From Burkholderiales bacterium (GTDB lineage Bacteria > Pseudomonadota > Gammaproteobacteria > Burkholderiales > SG8-39): a DNA stretch of 13,867 nt. The position numbers and the translations under genes were made by a program. Positions within the stretch are counted from its first letter, which is position 1. Every line of letters begins with the position of its first letter. The notes under the pieces are model-generated. The model did not search any database. It was not told where the DNA came from and was given only the letters and a program-made list of their open reading frames with translations. Positions 6,208 to 12,906 of the stretch are shown in pieces. The stretch lies in contig JADLDQ010000154.1 in NCBI GenBank assembly GCA_020846575.1, positions 1 to 13,867 on the forward strand. The letters run 5' to 3'.

Positions 6208-6234
6208 ATTATGACAAGCGAAACGAAACGACAA
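6208..6234 (-). promoter_or_regulatory. Possible sigma-70 promoter for the adenylate cyclase gene
   Basis: On the minus strand TTGTCG (6234-6229) and CATAAT (6213-6208) resemble -35 and -10 hexamers, with a short 15-bp spacer. Predicted initiation near 6201 would leave a leader of about 47 nt before the ATG at 6154. The CATAAT lies in the only locally AT-rich part of the spacer. The spacer length is suboptimal, so this is weak. Confidence 0.3.
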
Positions 6235-6246
6235 CGGGCACGCGAA

Positions 6247-6301
6247 CCTGCGTCAGATCCGCAGGCGCACCGAGGCAGGCGCCCTACGTCTCGCGACGCA
6301 G
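6247..6301 (-). terminator. Two stem-loops after the pilus assembly operon
   Basis: Minus-strand CTGCGTC-GCGA-GACGTAG (6301-6284, one G-T wobble, GNRA-type loop) lies 14 nt after the last prepilin stop. It is followed by CCTGCG-N7-CGCAGG (6265-6247). Neither has a U-run. They may mark the end of the operon transcript or protect it. Confidence 0.3.
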
Positions 6302-6315
6302 CGCGGCCGGGACTC

Positions 6316-7236
6316 TCACGGAAGCCTGCCTGCGCTCACCATGCGGGCGAGCAGGGTCGGCATGGAGACCAGATAGACGACGTCGTCGAATTCGCACAGC
6401 GGCGATCCGGCGGTCGCATCGCTGCAGCCCGAGGAGCCGGAACTCGGACCGCGGCCGTAGAAGGCCCAGTTCTGGAATCCGCCCGTGGGCGTGGCGGTCG
6501 TGCCGCCGCTCGCATTGGCCGTCTCGTCGGTATTCTGCGCGGGGACGCCCTCTGTGCTCACGGTGCCGGTGCCGATCACGCGTGCGCCGTCCGGTTTGAA
6601 CGCGCCGTAGCCGTTGCGCCCGTGCGAGACGATCACCGCGGGCAGCGCCGCGCCCAGTGCGGTCGTGGCATGCGTGGCGCTGTTGCGGTCGAACACCGCG
6701 ATGTCGCCGAGCGAACACAGCGCGAACGACGATTGCGCCGGCGCCGGAACGGGGGTGCTGCAGCCGGGGCTCTGGTTACCCGCGCTGGGGGGGGTGGTCC
6801 CGGTCAGAGATTCGTACGTGGCCGAAACCACGCTGTCCGAGAACGCGGGCGACACCCTGTAGCTGAAGCGGCGGCCCCATGCGTCGGTTTCCGCCACCCC
6901 GAGCGCGGCCCAGGGAACGACGCCCATCGATGTGAAACACCGGTTGTTGGCGGTGCTCCATTGCTCGGCGCCGGCCGCGATCGCGACGGGCCAGGTTGCC
7001 GAGTCGATGGCGCCGGCCGGGGTCGCGCCGTTCGCGGGGCAGGGCAGGCGCCCGTTGGCGATGGCAAAGCCGATCAGGGCCTCGCGCACCTGTTCGATGC
7101 TTCGCCGCGTATCCGCGATCGCCCGGACCTCGATCTGGGTCGAAAGCGGGATGAGCGCACCGGCCAGCAGCAGCGCCAGGATGACCAGCGCTACCGTGAG
7201 TTCCGCGAGAGTGAAACCGCTCGAGCGCCGCTGCAT
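6316..7236 (-). CDS. Large prepilin-like protein (minor pilin/pseudopilin), LPCP family
   Basis: A 306-aa prepilin with the short leader MQRRSSG and mature start FTLAELTVALVILALLLAG, including Glu at +5 of the mature protein. The head is unusually large for a pilin. It contains GRLPCPANG (63-70), then VVPW (106-109), then LGV with D-x-WG-x-R-x-x-Y (112-127). The upstream 554-aa gene shows the same order of motifs, so the two are probably distant paralogues. Several cysteines could form disulphides. It is the last gene of the operon, starting 10 bp after the preceding stop, with no clear Shine-Dalgarno sequence, suggesting translational coupling. It is probably a tip or minor subunit of the pilus built by this operon (inference). 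A tract of eight C residues (minus strand) encodes part of a Pro-Pro stretch. Confidence 0.88.
   Translation of the reverse strand: MQRRSSGFTLAELTVALVILALLLAGALIPLSTQIEVRAIADTRRSIEQVREALIGFAIANGRLPCPANGATPAGAIDSATWPVAIAAGAEQWSTANNRCFTSMGVVPWAALGVAETDAWGRRFSYRVSPAFSDSVVSATYESLTGTTPPSAGNQSPGCSTPVPAPAQSSFALCSLGDIAVFDRNSATHATTALGAALPAVIVSHGRNGYGAFKPDGARVIGTGTVSTEGVPAQNTDETANASGGTTATPTGGFQNWAFYGRGPSSGSSGCSDATAGSPLCEFDDVVYLVSMPTLLARMVSAGRLP
6787..6794. repeat. G8/C8 homopolymer inside the 306-aa prepilin gene
   Basis: Eight G on the plus strand (C8 in the coding strand) fall in codons for Pro-Pro in a Thr/Pro-rich segment of the pilin head. A second tract of seven C (7973-7979) lies in the neighbouring 554-aa prepilin-like gene, in a Gly-rich segment. 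Tracts of this length can slip during replication and also cause sequencing errors. Confidence 0.7.
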
Positions 7237-7246
7237 CGCCGGACTG

Positions 7247-8911
7247 TCAGGGGGCGAGAGTCACGACGCGGTCGTTGATGTTCGCGGGCCTGCCCCAGCG
7301 GTGCTCGAAGATCGCATCCGCGGGAGTTGCGTTCTCGCCTTCTAGGTAGTCCGCCAGGCTCGAGGAAGGACGGCTCGATCCGTTCAGCGAACGGCCGGCG
7401 AGGACCAGGATCCCTTGCCTGTCGTCTGGACTGGACAGGTTGCGGACCGTCAGGCAGTTGCCGGAGCAAGTCGATGCAGGGGGCGAAAAGGGACCCGGCG
7501 TGAGGGCGGCCGAACTGGCGTAGAAGACCTGCCGGTACCACTGGTTGCTCATGAACCAGTAGGCCTTGCTGGAATCGCCGTTGGCGCTGACATCGAAGGC
7601 CGGATTGGTTGCGGCATCATAGGTTGGACCAGGAATTTCGAAAGTGACTGTGCCGCCAGGGTTGGCGAGCGTCCCTGGCATCAGGGAGTTTGCGCTGACG
7701 CGGCCGCTGCCGTCGCCGAACAGCCGGCCGACCGGTTGCGGTCCGCCGGCGCGGGATATCGAGATCACGGTGGGCGGATCGGAGCCGACCTGGACCCGCG
7801 CGGTGACCACGGGCATGCCGACCAGCGCCTCGCCTGCGTGGGTGGCGGTTGCATCGACCTGGAGCACCGGACAACTCGGGGTCTCGGCGCCGATGGGCAC
7901 GCCGCAGGTATAGCTCGCGGTGCAGGTGATCTGCGTCGTGGTCGAGGTGATGCAGCTCCAGGTGCCGAGTGTCCCCCCCGGGCCGCCGGCCTGGGATATC
8001 TTGGGGCTCTCGACACCCGTGGTAATCCAAGCGATCCAGCCCGCCTCGGTCGTCAGCGGCATCAGGCCGTGGAGTTGACCCGCCGCGCCTTTCAGATCGG
8101 AAGTTCCCGGGCTGCCGAACGGCGTCGCGAAAGGGTACCCCCGCCAGTGGTCCCTGTAGGTGCTCAGGTACGGCTTGATATCGCGTTCAATCCGGGCTGC
8201 GATGACCGGCTCAAGAGCGGCCATCAAGTCGGCCTGGGTTATCACCACGATCTTGTCGTTCTGCGCGTCGGAGGGAACGGCCAGGGTGCTGAAGGTGTAG
8301 TCGTCCGTCCCCGCGGTATAGCCCTCCAGGAAGGCCGCGAGGCTGTTGTAGAGGGTGGGATTCGCCGGATCGCGGTTCTGTCCCTGGAAAGGAACTCCCG
8401 GGGCGATGACCAGCGCGACCACGTCCGTCGCCGGCGTCGCGCCCGTAACGCTCAACAGCCCCGGGGTATCGGCGTTCACCACGGTGGTGCCCGCCTTCGT
8501 GCGGAAGCTGGAGGACACCGCGTACCACAGCCGCTCCCCCGCGGAATCGCGCAGGTCCTCCAGGCCGATGCTCTTCCAGGGCAGCCGCCCGACGCGGCTC
8601 AGCGCCGAATCGCACAGGCCTTCCCCGTTGCCGTCGCCGTCTGTATCCGGGCAGGGCAGCGCCCCGGGCTGCTTGGTGATCTGGCCCTTGTAGAGTTGCC
8701 ACTCCTCCGATATCGCGTAGGCGATCAGCGCCGCCTTCGCCCTCTGCAGCGCATCCAGCGTGCCGATCTCGCGCGCGTTGCGGACTTCAGCATTGGTCCG
8801 ATTGAGCGCCTCGACGATGAAGTAGGTGCTCATCAGCGCGGCCAGCGCGACGAACGCGATCATCGCGAACCCGCCCTGCCGGGCGCGCCGGGACTGGAAC
8901 GTGCGCGACAT
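7247..8911 (-). CDS. Very large PilX/GspK-like prepilin protein with a calcium-type loop
   Basis: A 554-aa protein. A basic leader (MSRTFQSRRARQGG) precedes the hydrophobic segment FAMIAFVALAALMSTYFIV, so processing after Gly14 is likely. The mature N-terminus lacks Glu at +5, as in PilX and GspK-type subunits thought to sit at the tip. The head contains LPCP (85-88) immediately followed by DTDGDGNGE (89-97), which resembles a DxDxDG calcium-binding loop. Then come GRLPW (108-112), a G-L-x-D element and RLWYAVS (127-133). The same motif order recurs in the next gene. It is much longer than typical PilX or GspK proteins; the middle and C-terminal regions are Ser/Thr/Gly-rich and unrecognised. 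An AGGAG (8924-8920) lies 8 nt before the ATG and supports this start. It is probably the core or tip minor subunit (inference). Confidence 0.82.
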   Translation of the reverse strand: MSRTFQSRRARQGGFAMIAFVALAALMSTYFIVEALNRTNAEVRNAREIGTLDALQRAKAALIAYAISEEWQLYKGQITKQPGALPCPDTDGDGNGEGLCDSALSRVGRLPWKSIGLEDLRDSAGERLWYAVSSSFRTKAGTTVVNADTPGLLSVTGATPATDVVALVIAPGVPFQGQNRDPANPTLYNSLAAFLEGYTAGTDDYTFSTLAVPSDAQNDKIVVITQADLMAALEPVIAARIERDIKPYLSTYRDHWRGYPFATPFGSPGTSDLKGAAGQLHGLMPLTTEAGWIAWITTGVESPKISQAGGPGGTLGTWSCITSTTTQITCTASYTCGVPIGAETPSCPVLQVDATATHAGEALVGMPVVTARVQVGSDPPTVISISRAGGPQPVGRLFGDGSGRVSANSLMPGTLANPGGTVTFEIPGPTYDAATNPAFDVSANGDSSKAYWFMSNQWYRQVFYASSAALTPGPFSPPASTCSGNCLTVRNLSSPDDRQGILVLAGRSLNGSSRPSSSLADYLEGENATPADAIFEHRWGRPANINDRVVTLAP

Positions 8912-8919
8912 GGATGAAG

Positions 8920-8924
8920 CTCCT
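8920..8924 (-). promoter_or_regulatory. Shine-Dalgarno sequence of the 554-aa prepilin-like gene
   Basis: AGGAG on the minus strand sits 8 nt before the ATG at 8911 and begins next to the TAG stop (8927-8925) of the preceding gene. It is the clearest ribosome-binding site in the operon and fixes the start. Confidence 0.7.
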
Positions 8925-9437
8925 CTAGTTCCCCGCGCCGGGCGCGCGGCGGATGCTGATGGTGCCGCCCCGCAGGACGTCCCTCACCTCGCCGCTGCCT
9001 GTCTCGAAGGTCTGCCCCACCTTGAGGTCCACGCGCCTGCCGGTCTCGCCCGGTTCCATCGAGATGACCGCCGACTCCCCGGACCGGTCTGTATGGTACC
9101 GCGGCGCGCCGTTGACCCACGTCGTCGATCGTCCGCTGGAACGGGCGACACGCCCGTTGACGGTGTAGCGGTTCTCCACCGCGGCGACCACTTCTTCCTT
9201 GATGTTGAGCTGCCGCCGGCGGTCGAGCTCCTCGCGCTGCGCAGGCGTGAAGAAAAGCCGTCCCAGCGAGGCGCCCTGCCGCGCGGCGGTCTGCGCCGCC
9301 GACGGCGAGGACGCCGCGAAAAGGAGCACCAGCGCCGCAGCCAGCACGCCGTGTCCCGGCCGGCCGCACCCCGCGGCGCGCCCGGGGGTGGTCACGACGC
9401 CCTCGACTATCTGACGACGATCAGATCGATTTCGCAT
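8925..9437 (-). CDS. Small secreted MshK/PilP-like pilus assembly protein
   Basis: A 170-aa protein with an N-terminal signal-like segment (about 29-46, VLAAALVLLFAASSPSAA) ending near A-A-Q-T. The mature part begins with RLFFTPAQREELDRRRQ, followed by a compact domain with NGRVARSSGRSTTWVNG and ending with a lysine/arginine-rich beta-type stretch. In MSHA and type IV pilus operons a small periplasmic protein (MshK, PilP) in this position connects the inner-membrane PilN/PilO subcomplex to the secretin; the V-N-G core and gene order fit that role (inference by position and style). The ATG at 9437 lies inside the preceding gene, giving a 31-nt overlap; a GAGG upstream may serve as ribosome-binding site. 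No lipobox is visible, unlike PilP lipoproteins. Confidence 0.7.
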   Translation of the reverse strand: MRNRSDRRQIVEGVVTTPGRAAGCGRPGHGVLAAALVLLFAASSPSAAQTAARQGASLGRLFFTPAQREELDRRRQLNIKEEVVAAVENRYTVNGRVARSSGRSTTWVNGAPRYHTDRSGESAVISMEPGETGRRVDLKVGQTFETGSGEVRDVLRGGTISIRRAPGAGN

Positions 9438-10003
9438 TGGGATCTCAGCCTCGGTGCGAGCGACTGGATGGGCACCGGTCCCTGAGTGAGGCGCGCGAGG
9501 TCGCAGCGTCGCACGGAGACCAGCGAATTGCGGATGCCGTAGAGGTCGGAGAGGAACCGGGTGAGGTCCTCCTCGTGCAAGAGCAGCATGTCCAGCTTCA
9601 TCCGGCTGGCATAGAAGGCGAGCGGCTGGCTGGGCTTCATGCCCGCGATCAGCAGCGGCTTCTGCGGTTCGATCGTGTACTTTATTTCCTGGAGCCTGCG
9701 ATCCTGCTTGATACGGGCGATGGTCTCGATCATGTCGAGGCGGTTTTCCTGCCCGATGACGCCGCTTTCCTCCAGGCGGCGGTATGCCGCCAGTTGCTCG
9801 CGGATCTCCCGCTCCTCCTCGGCGGCGCGCGCCACCCGCGTCTCCGCCTGAACCCTGCGGACCTTTGCGGCCTCCCGGTCGGACCTGGCGGTGCCGAGGT
9901 AGAACTCGCTCGCAACCAGGCATCCCGCGCCGATGCCCACCATGAGCACCGCCGCCACCGCGGGGACCAGCAGCCGCTTCCTGTCATCACGGCTGATGGT
10001 CAC
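9407..10003 (-). CDS. PilO/GspM-like inner-membrane assembly protein
   Basis: A 198-aa bitopic protein: a short basic N-terminus, one transmembrane helix (about residues 11-35, LLVPAVAAVLMVGIGAGCLV and beyond), then a coiled coil (about 40-80, rich in Ala, Glu and Arg) and a periplasmic alpha/beta domain. This is the layout of PilO, GspM and MshJ proteins, which pair with PilN/GspL through their periplasmic domains. The GTG start at 10003 overlaps the preceding stop as GTGA, so translation is probably coupled to the GspL-like gene. Its 3' end overlaps the next gene by 31 nt. The family call rests on topology, coiled coil and gene order rather than on a sequence signature. Confidence 0.75.
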   Translation of the reverse strand: MTISRDDRKRLLVPAVAAVLMVGIGAGCLVASEFYLGTARSDREAAKVRRVQAETRVARAAEEEREIREQLAAYRRLEESGVIGQENRLDMIETIARIKQDRRLQEIKYTIEPQKPLLIAGMKPSQPLAFYASRMKLDMLLLHEEDLTRFLSDLYGIRNSLVSVRRCDLARLTQGPVPIQSLAPRLRSQCEIDLIVVR

Positions 10004-11544
10004 GTGCCGCCCCCGGCGGTGGCGACGACGGTGAAGCGCGGCACCTCCGCGGAGCGTGCCGCGCCGATGTCCCCGGAGAGGCTCGTTTCGGCGTTGATGT
10101 CGAAGGGCAGCCGGGTGCTCACCACGTCCACGCCCTGCTGCGCCTCCAGCGCACGCACGAACTGGTTCACCACGCTGGAGATGCCGCGGTAGTCGGACGC
10201 CTGCGTCACCTGCACCCGGCCTGAGATCTCCACGATCTGCACCGCCTTGTGCTGCTCCCCGCCCGGCGCCTTGGCCGCTGGCGCAGCGGGGACGGGCGCG
10301 GACGCGCCCCGCGGTCCCCCGTCCCCGGCTGATGCCGGGAGGTCGGTTCCCATGCGCCACTGGACGCGGTCGATGTCGATCTGGGGCGTTGCCGCCAGCG
10401 CCTCCGAGATCTTCGCGATGAGGTCGAACGGCGGCTCGCTGTTCTTGACCAGGATCCGGTAATTCTCGATCAGCGCCTTCAGGTTCTCATGGCTCGTCGG
10501 GGTCTTCGGAAAGCGCGCCTGAAGCTTGGCGTAGATGGCCGCGTAGCGCGCCTCCTCCGCGCGGTCGGCGGACGCCTGCCCCGAGATGTTGTAGATATCG
10601 AGGACCCTCATCGCGGCGAAGAACAGGCAGAAGAATCCCACCGCGGCGCCGGCGCTCAGGAGCGTCTCGCGGGCGCGCCAGACATGGTAGTAGCGGCGCT
10701 TGTCGTCGTCGAGGTACTGCTCGGCCGGCGGCGTGCTCGCCAGCACGTGAAGGAACAGTCTCTCGGCCAGCAGGCCGCCGCCCGCGCTCTTGAGTCCCGC
10801 CCGGCGGCACGCCCGGTCGAGATCGAAAAGGTGAAAGCGCAGCTCCGCGGTGTCCGCGCAGGCCTTGCGGTACAGCGCCAGGCGTTCCTGCGGCACGAGT
10901 ACCACGACGTCGAGCGGCCCGGCGTCCCGCGCCAGTATCCGGGTGTTCAGGAGGTACTGCTCGATGCGCGCCGAGTCGGTGGCGATCGCCTGTGCGATCT
11001 GCTCGGGGTTGCCGGGGTCGACCCTGCCCAGCCTGGAAAAGCGCATCTGGCCGTTGTCGACGAAGGTCTGGCGCAGGCCGGCCCCCTGGAGGCTGACGAG
11101 GAGAAAACGCTTGCCCTGGAAGCCGATGCGCCGCGCCGTCGGCGGCGAGAGCAGGGCGATCGAGTAGGCGCCCACCAGCCGCGCCTCGTGGCTTCGCAGG
11201 GCAGCGAGCCAGGGCTGCAGCGGCTGCGTGTTGGTGAAGGAGGAGAACAGAATCCGCTCCTCCCTGCGCGCCCCGGTTTCGTGGCCCAGGGAAATCGTGG
11301 TGGCGAAGGACAGGTCGCGGTAGCGCTGCGCGAGCTTGCGGGTGAGCAGCGTGCGCCGGCCGCTGCCCCTGACGTAGGGTATGGTCTCGAAGTGGAAGTC
11401 CTCCTCGACCATGTCGATCAGCAGGAAGTAGACCGAGCGCCGCCCTGCCCGGAGGTAGTTGCCGAAGGCGGAGGTTCCGTTCTCGCCGGGAAGGAACGTT
11501 TCCTCCTCGCTCAGCCGGCCGCTTTTCCACCGAAACGCGCTCAC
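10000..11544 (-). CDS. GspL/PilN-like (MshI-type) assembly protein, 5' end apparently frameshifted
   Basis: A bitopic protein of at least 514 aa. The cytoplasmic part (about 1-275) contains LLIDMVEEDFHFETIPYV and LFSSFTNTQPLQPWL, features I associate with a betaproteobacterial family in MSHA-like operons. A transmembrane segment follows (about 280-298, AAVGFFCLFFAAMR), then a coiled stretch, an Ala/Pro-rich linker (about 408-432) and a periplasmic PilN-like domain ending near FTVVATAGGGT. The layout matches GspL, or PilM and PilN combined. The GTG at 11544 is the first usual start in frame. However, the frame continues upstream with coding-like sequence (ARADKRLLYITTAG) to a stop beside the platform-protein stop and contains no ATG, GTG or TTG there. 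An ATG at 11660 is out of frame because of a 5-bp tandem duplication; removing one copy would add 37 residues in frame. The protein may be truncated, phase-variable or affected by a sequence error. Confidence 0.8.
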   Translation of the reverse strand: MSAFRWKSGRLSEEETFLPGENGTSAFGNYLRAGRRSVYFLLIDMVEEDFHFETIPYVRGSGRRTLLTRKLAQRYRDLSFATTISLGHETGARREERILFSSFTNTQPLQPWLAALRSHEARLVGAYSIALLSPPTARRIGFQGKRFLLVSLQGAGLRQTFVDNGQMRFSRLGRVDPGNPEQIAQAIATDSARIEQYLLNTRILARDAGPLDVVVLVPQERLALYRKACADTAELRFHLFDLDRACRRAGLKSAGGGLLAERLFLHVLASTPPAEQYLDDDKRRYYHVWRARETLLSAGAAVGFFCLFFAAMRVLDIYNISGQASADRAEEARYAAIYAKLQARFPKTPTSHENLKALIENYRILVKNSEPPFDLIAKISEALAATPQIDIDRVQWRMGTDLPASAGDGGPRGASAPVPAAPAAKAPGGEQHKAVQIVEISGRVQVTQASDYRGISSVVNQFVRALEAQQGVDVVSTRLPFDINAETSLSGDIGAARSAEVPRFTVVATAGGGT

Positions 11545-11642
11545 CCCGGCGGTCGTGATGTAGAGCAGGCGCTTGTCGGCCCTCGCCGGGTGCTCCCCTA
11601 GGCCACCCGTACCGCCGCCGGCGGCGGCTCGGTACCGGTCGA

Positions 11643-11657
11643 GGATCGGATCGGATT
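11643..11657. repeat. Pentanucleotide tandem repeat (GGATC x2 plus GGATT) at the 5' end of the GspL-like gene
   Basis: Plus-strand GGATC occurs at 11643-11647 and 11648-11652, followed by the near-copy GGATT. On the minus strand this lies just after ATG-AAT at 11660. With two copies the ATG frame ends at TAG after 20 codons; with one copy the ATG would read M-N-P-I-L-D-R-Y-R and run into the long downstream frame. Confidence 0.8.
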
Positions 11658-11679
11658 CATTCTCGCTGCGCCCGCATGG

Positions 11680-12885
11680 CTACAATTTTACCTTGCTGAT
11701 CACGTCGTAGACCGGGCCGAGGACCGACAGCATGACCCATCCCAGGATCGCGCCGAGGAACACCGTCAGCGCCGGTTCGATCATCACCTGGATCCTGCCG
11801 ATGGCGTCGCGCACTTCGCGGTTGTAGAAGTAAGACACGTTGAGCAGCGCGTTGTCGAGCGCGCCGGTGGTCTCGCCCACCCGCAGCATCCGGATCACCA
11901 GCGGTGGAAACATCCCCACGTCCTGGAACGCGTTGGTCACGGACTTGCCGTCGGCGATCTGCTGGCCCGCCATGCGCAGGCCTTCCTGGACCACCGTATT
12001 GCCCGCGGTCTCCTCGGAGCTGCGGATCGCATCGAGGATGGTGATGCCCGAGGCGTACATGAGCGCGAAGGTGCCGGCGAACCGGGACAGGATGATCTTG
12101 CGCAGGATGTCGCCGATGAGCGGCATCTCGAGCTTGAAGCGGTCGACCTGGTAGCGGATGACGGGATTGGCCGCGGCCGCAGCCCGGACCGCCCCGTACA
12201 GGAGGATCGGCGCGGCGATGATCGCCCACCAGAAATTGACGAAGAACTGCGACACCAGGATCAGGATGCGGGTCTGGATCGGAACCTCCTGCCCCATGTT
12301 GCGGATGAAGCCGACCATCTGCGGCACCAGGTAGATCATCAGGAAGAACGTCACCAGGAGCACGATCGAACCCACGAAGGCCGGGTACATGATGAGCTTC
12401 TTGGTCTGCGCGGCGAGCTCGTCCTCCCACTTGATGGTCTCGGTCAGGGACTTGAGCACCTCGCCCAGCCTCCCGGTGGCCTCGCCCGCGCGGATCAGGC
12501 TGGAGAACACGCCGCTGAACACGTCGGGGTAGTCCGAGAGCGCCTGCGACAGGCTCGCGCCTCCCTGGATGCTTTCGATCACCCCCGAGATCACGTCCCT
12601 GAACCTGACGTTCTCGGTGCTGTCGCGCAGATCGGCGAGGCTTTCTATGAGCGGCACGCCGGCGCTGGTGAGCTGTTCCAGGTGGAAGCAGAAGTTGATC
12701 AGGTCCTTGCGGCCGATGGAGCCCTTGCGCAGCAGGGTGCTGCCGCGCCGGGTCGGTGCGCCGGTCACCAGGTCCAGGCCCATGCGCTTGAGGCGCATCT
12801 CCAGGTCGATGACGTTGAGCGCCTCGATCTGTCCCAGCGCGGTCTTGCCGCGCGGGTCCACCGCCTTGTAGGTGAAGAGGGCCAT
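11680..12885 (-). CDS. Inner-membrane platform protein, GspF/PilC/MshG family
   Basis: A 401-aa protein of the usual family length. The N-terminus MALFTYKAVDPRGK leads into a short cytoplasmic region, then the first GspF domain (about 65-190, with ENVRFRDVISGVIESIQGGA and AGEATGRLGEVL) and a transmembrane pair (about 165-235). The second GspF domain (about 265-390) contains ILRKIILSRFAGTFALMYASG and RVGETTGALDNAL, followed by a final hydrophobic segment (IEPALTVFLGAILGWVMLSV). The duplicated G-E-x-T-G motifs are diagnostic. The protein anchors the assembly ATPase and drives pilin extraction from the membrane. It starts 21 bp after the ATPase stop; no strong ribosome-binding site is visible. 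Confidence 0.95.
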   Translation of the reverse strand: MALFTYKAVDPRGKTALGQIEALNVIDLEMRLKRMGLDLVTGAPTRRGSTLLRKGSIGRKDLINFCFHLEQLTSAGVPLIESLADLRDSTENVRFRDVISGVIESIQGGASLSQALSDYPDVFSGVFSSLIRAGEATGRLGEVLKSLTETIKWEDELAAQTKKLIMYPAFVGSIVLLVTFFLMIYLVPQMVGFIRNMGQEVPIQTRILILVSQFFVNFWWAIIAAPILLYGAVRAAAAANPVIRYQVDRFKLEMPLIGDILRKIILSRFAGTFALMYASGITILDAIRSSEETAGNTVVQEGLRMAGQQIADGKSVTNAFQDVGMFPPLVIRMLRVGETTGALDNALLNVSYFYNREVRDAIGRIQVMIEPALTVFLGAILGWVMLSVLGPVYDVISKVKL

Positions 12886-12906
12886 GCTTCGGCCGGATCG
12901 CGCCGG

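Noticed and set aside
4841..6214. 457-codon plus-strand open frame opposite the cyclase
   Set aside because: Antisense to intact class III cyclase motifs; its composition is typical of a GC-rich shadow frame.
7415..8917. 500-codon plus-strand open frame opposite the 554-aa prepilin-like gene
   Set aside because: Arg/Gly/Ala-rich shadow. The minus-strand gene has a leader peptide, hydrophobic helix and Shine-Dalgarno sequence.
9438..9923. N-terminal extension of the MshK/PilP-like frame to 9923
   Set aside because: The upstream part is the shadow frame of the PilO-like gene. The signal-like segment and a GAGG favour the ATG at 9437.
10004..10360. N-terminal extension of the PilO-like frame to 10360
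   Set aside because: Low-complexity Arg/Gly/Ala translation overlapping the periplasmic domain of the GspL-like protein. The GTGA overlap at 10003-10000 is a typical coupled start.
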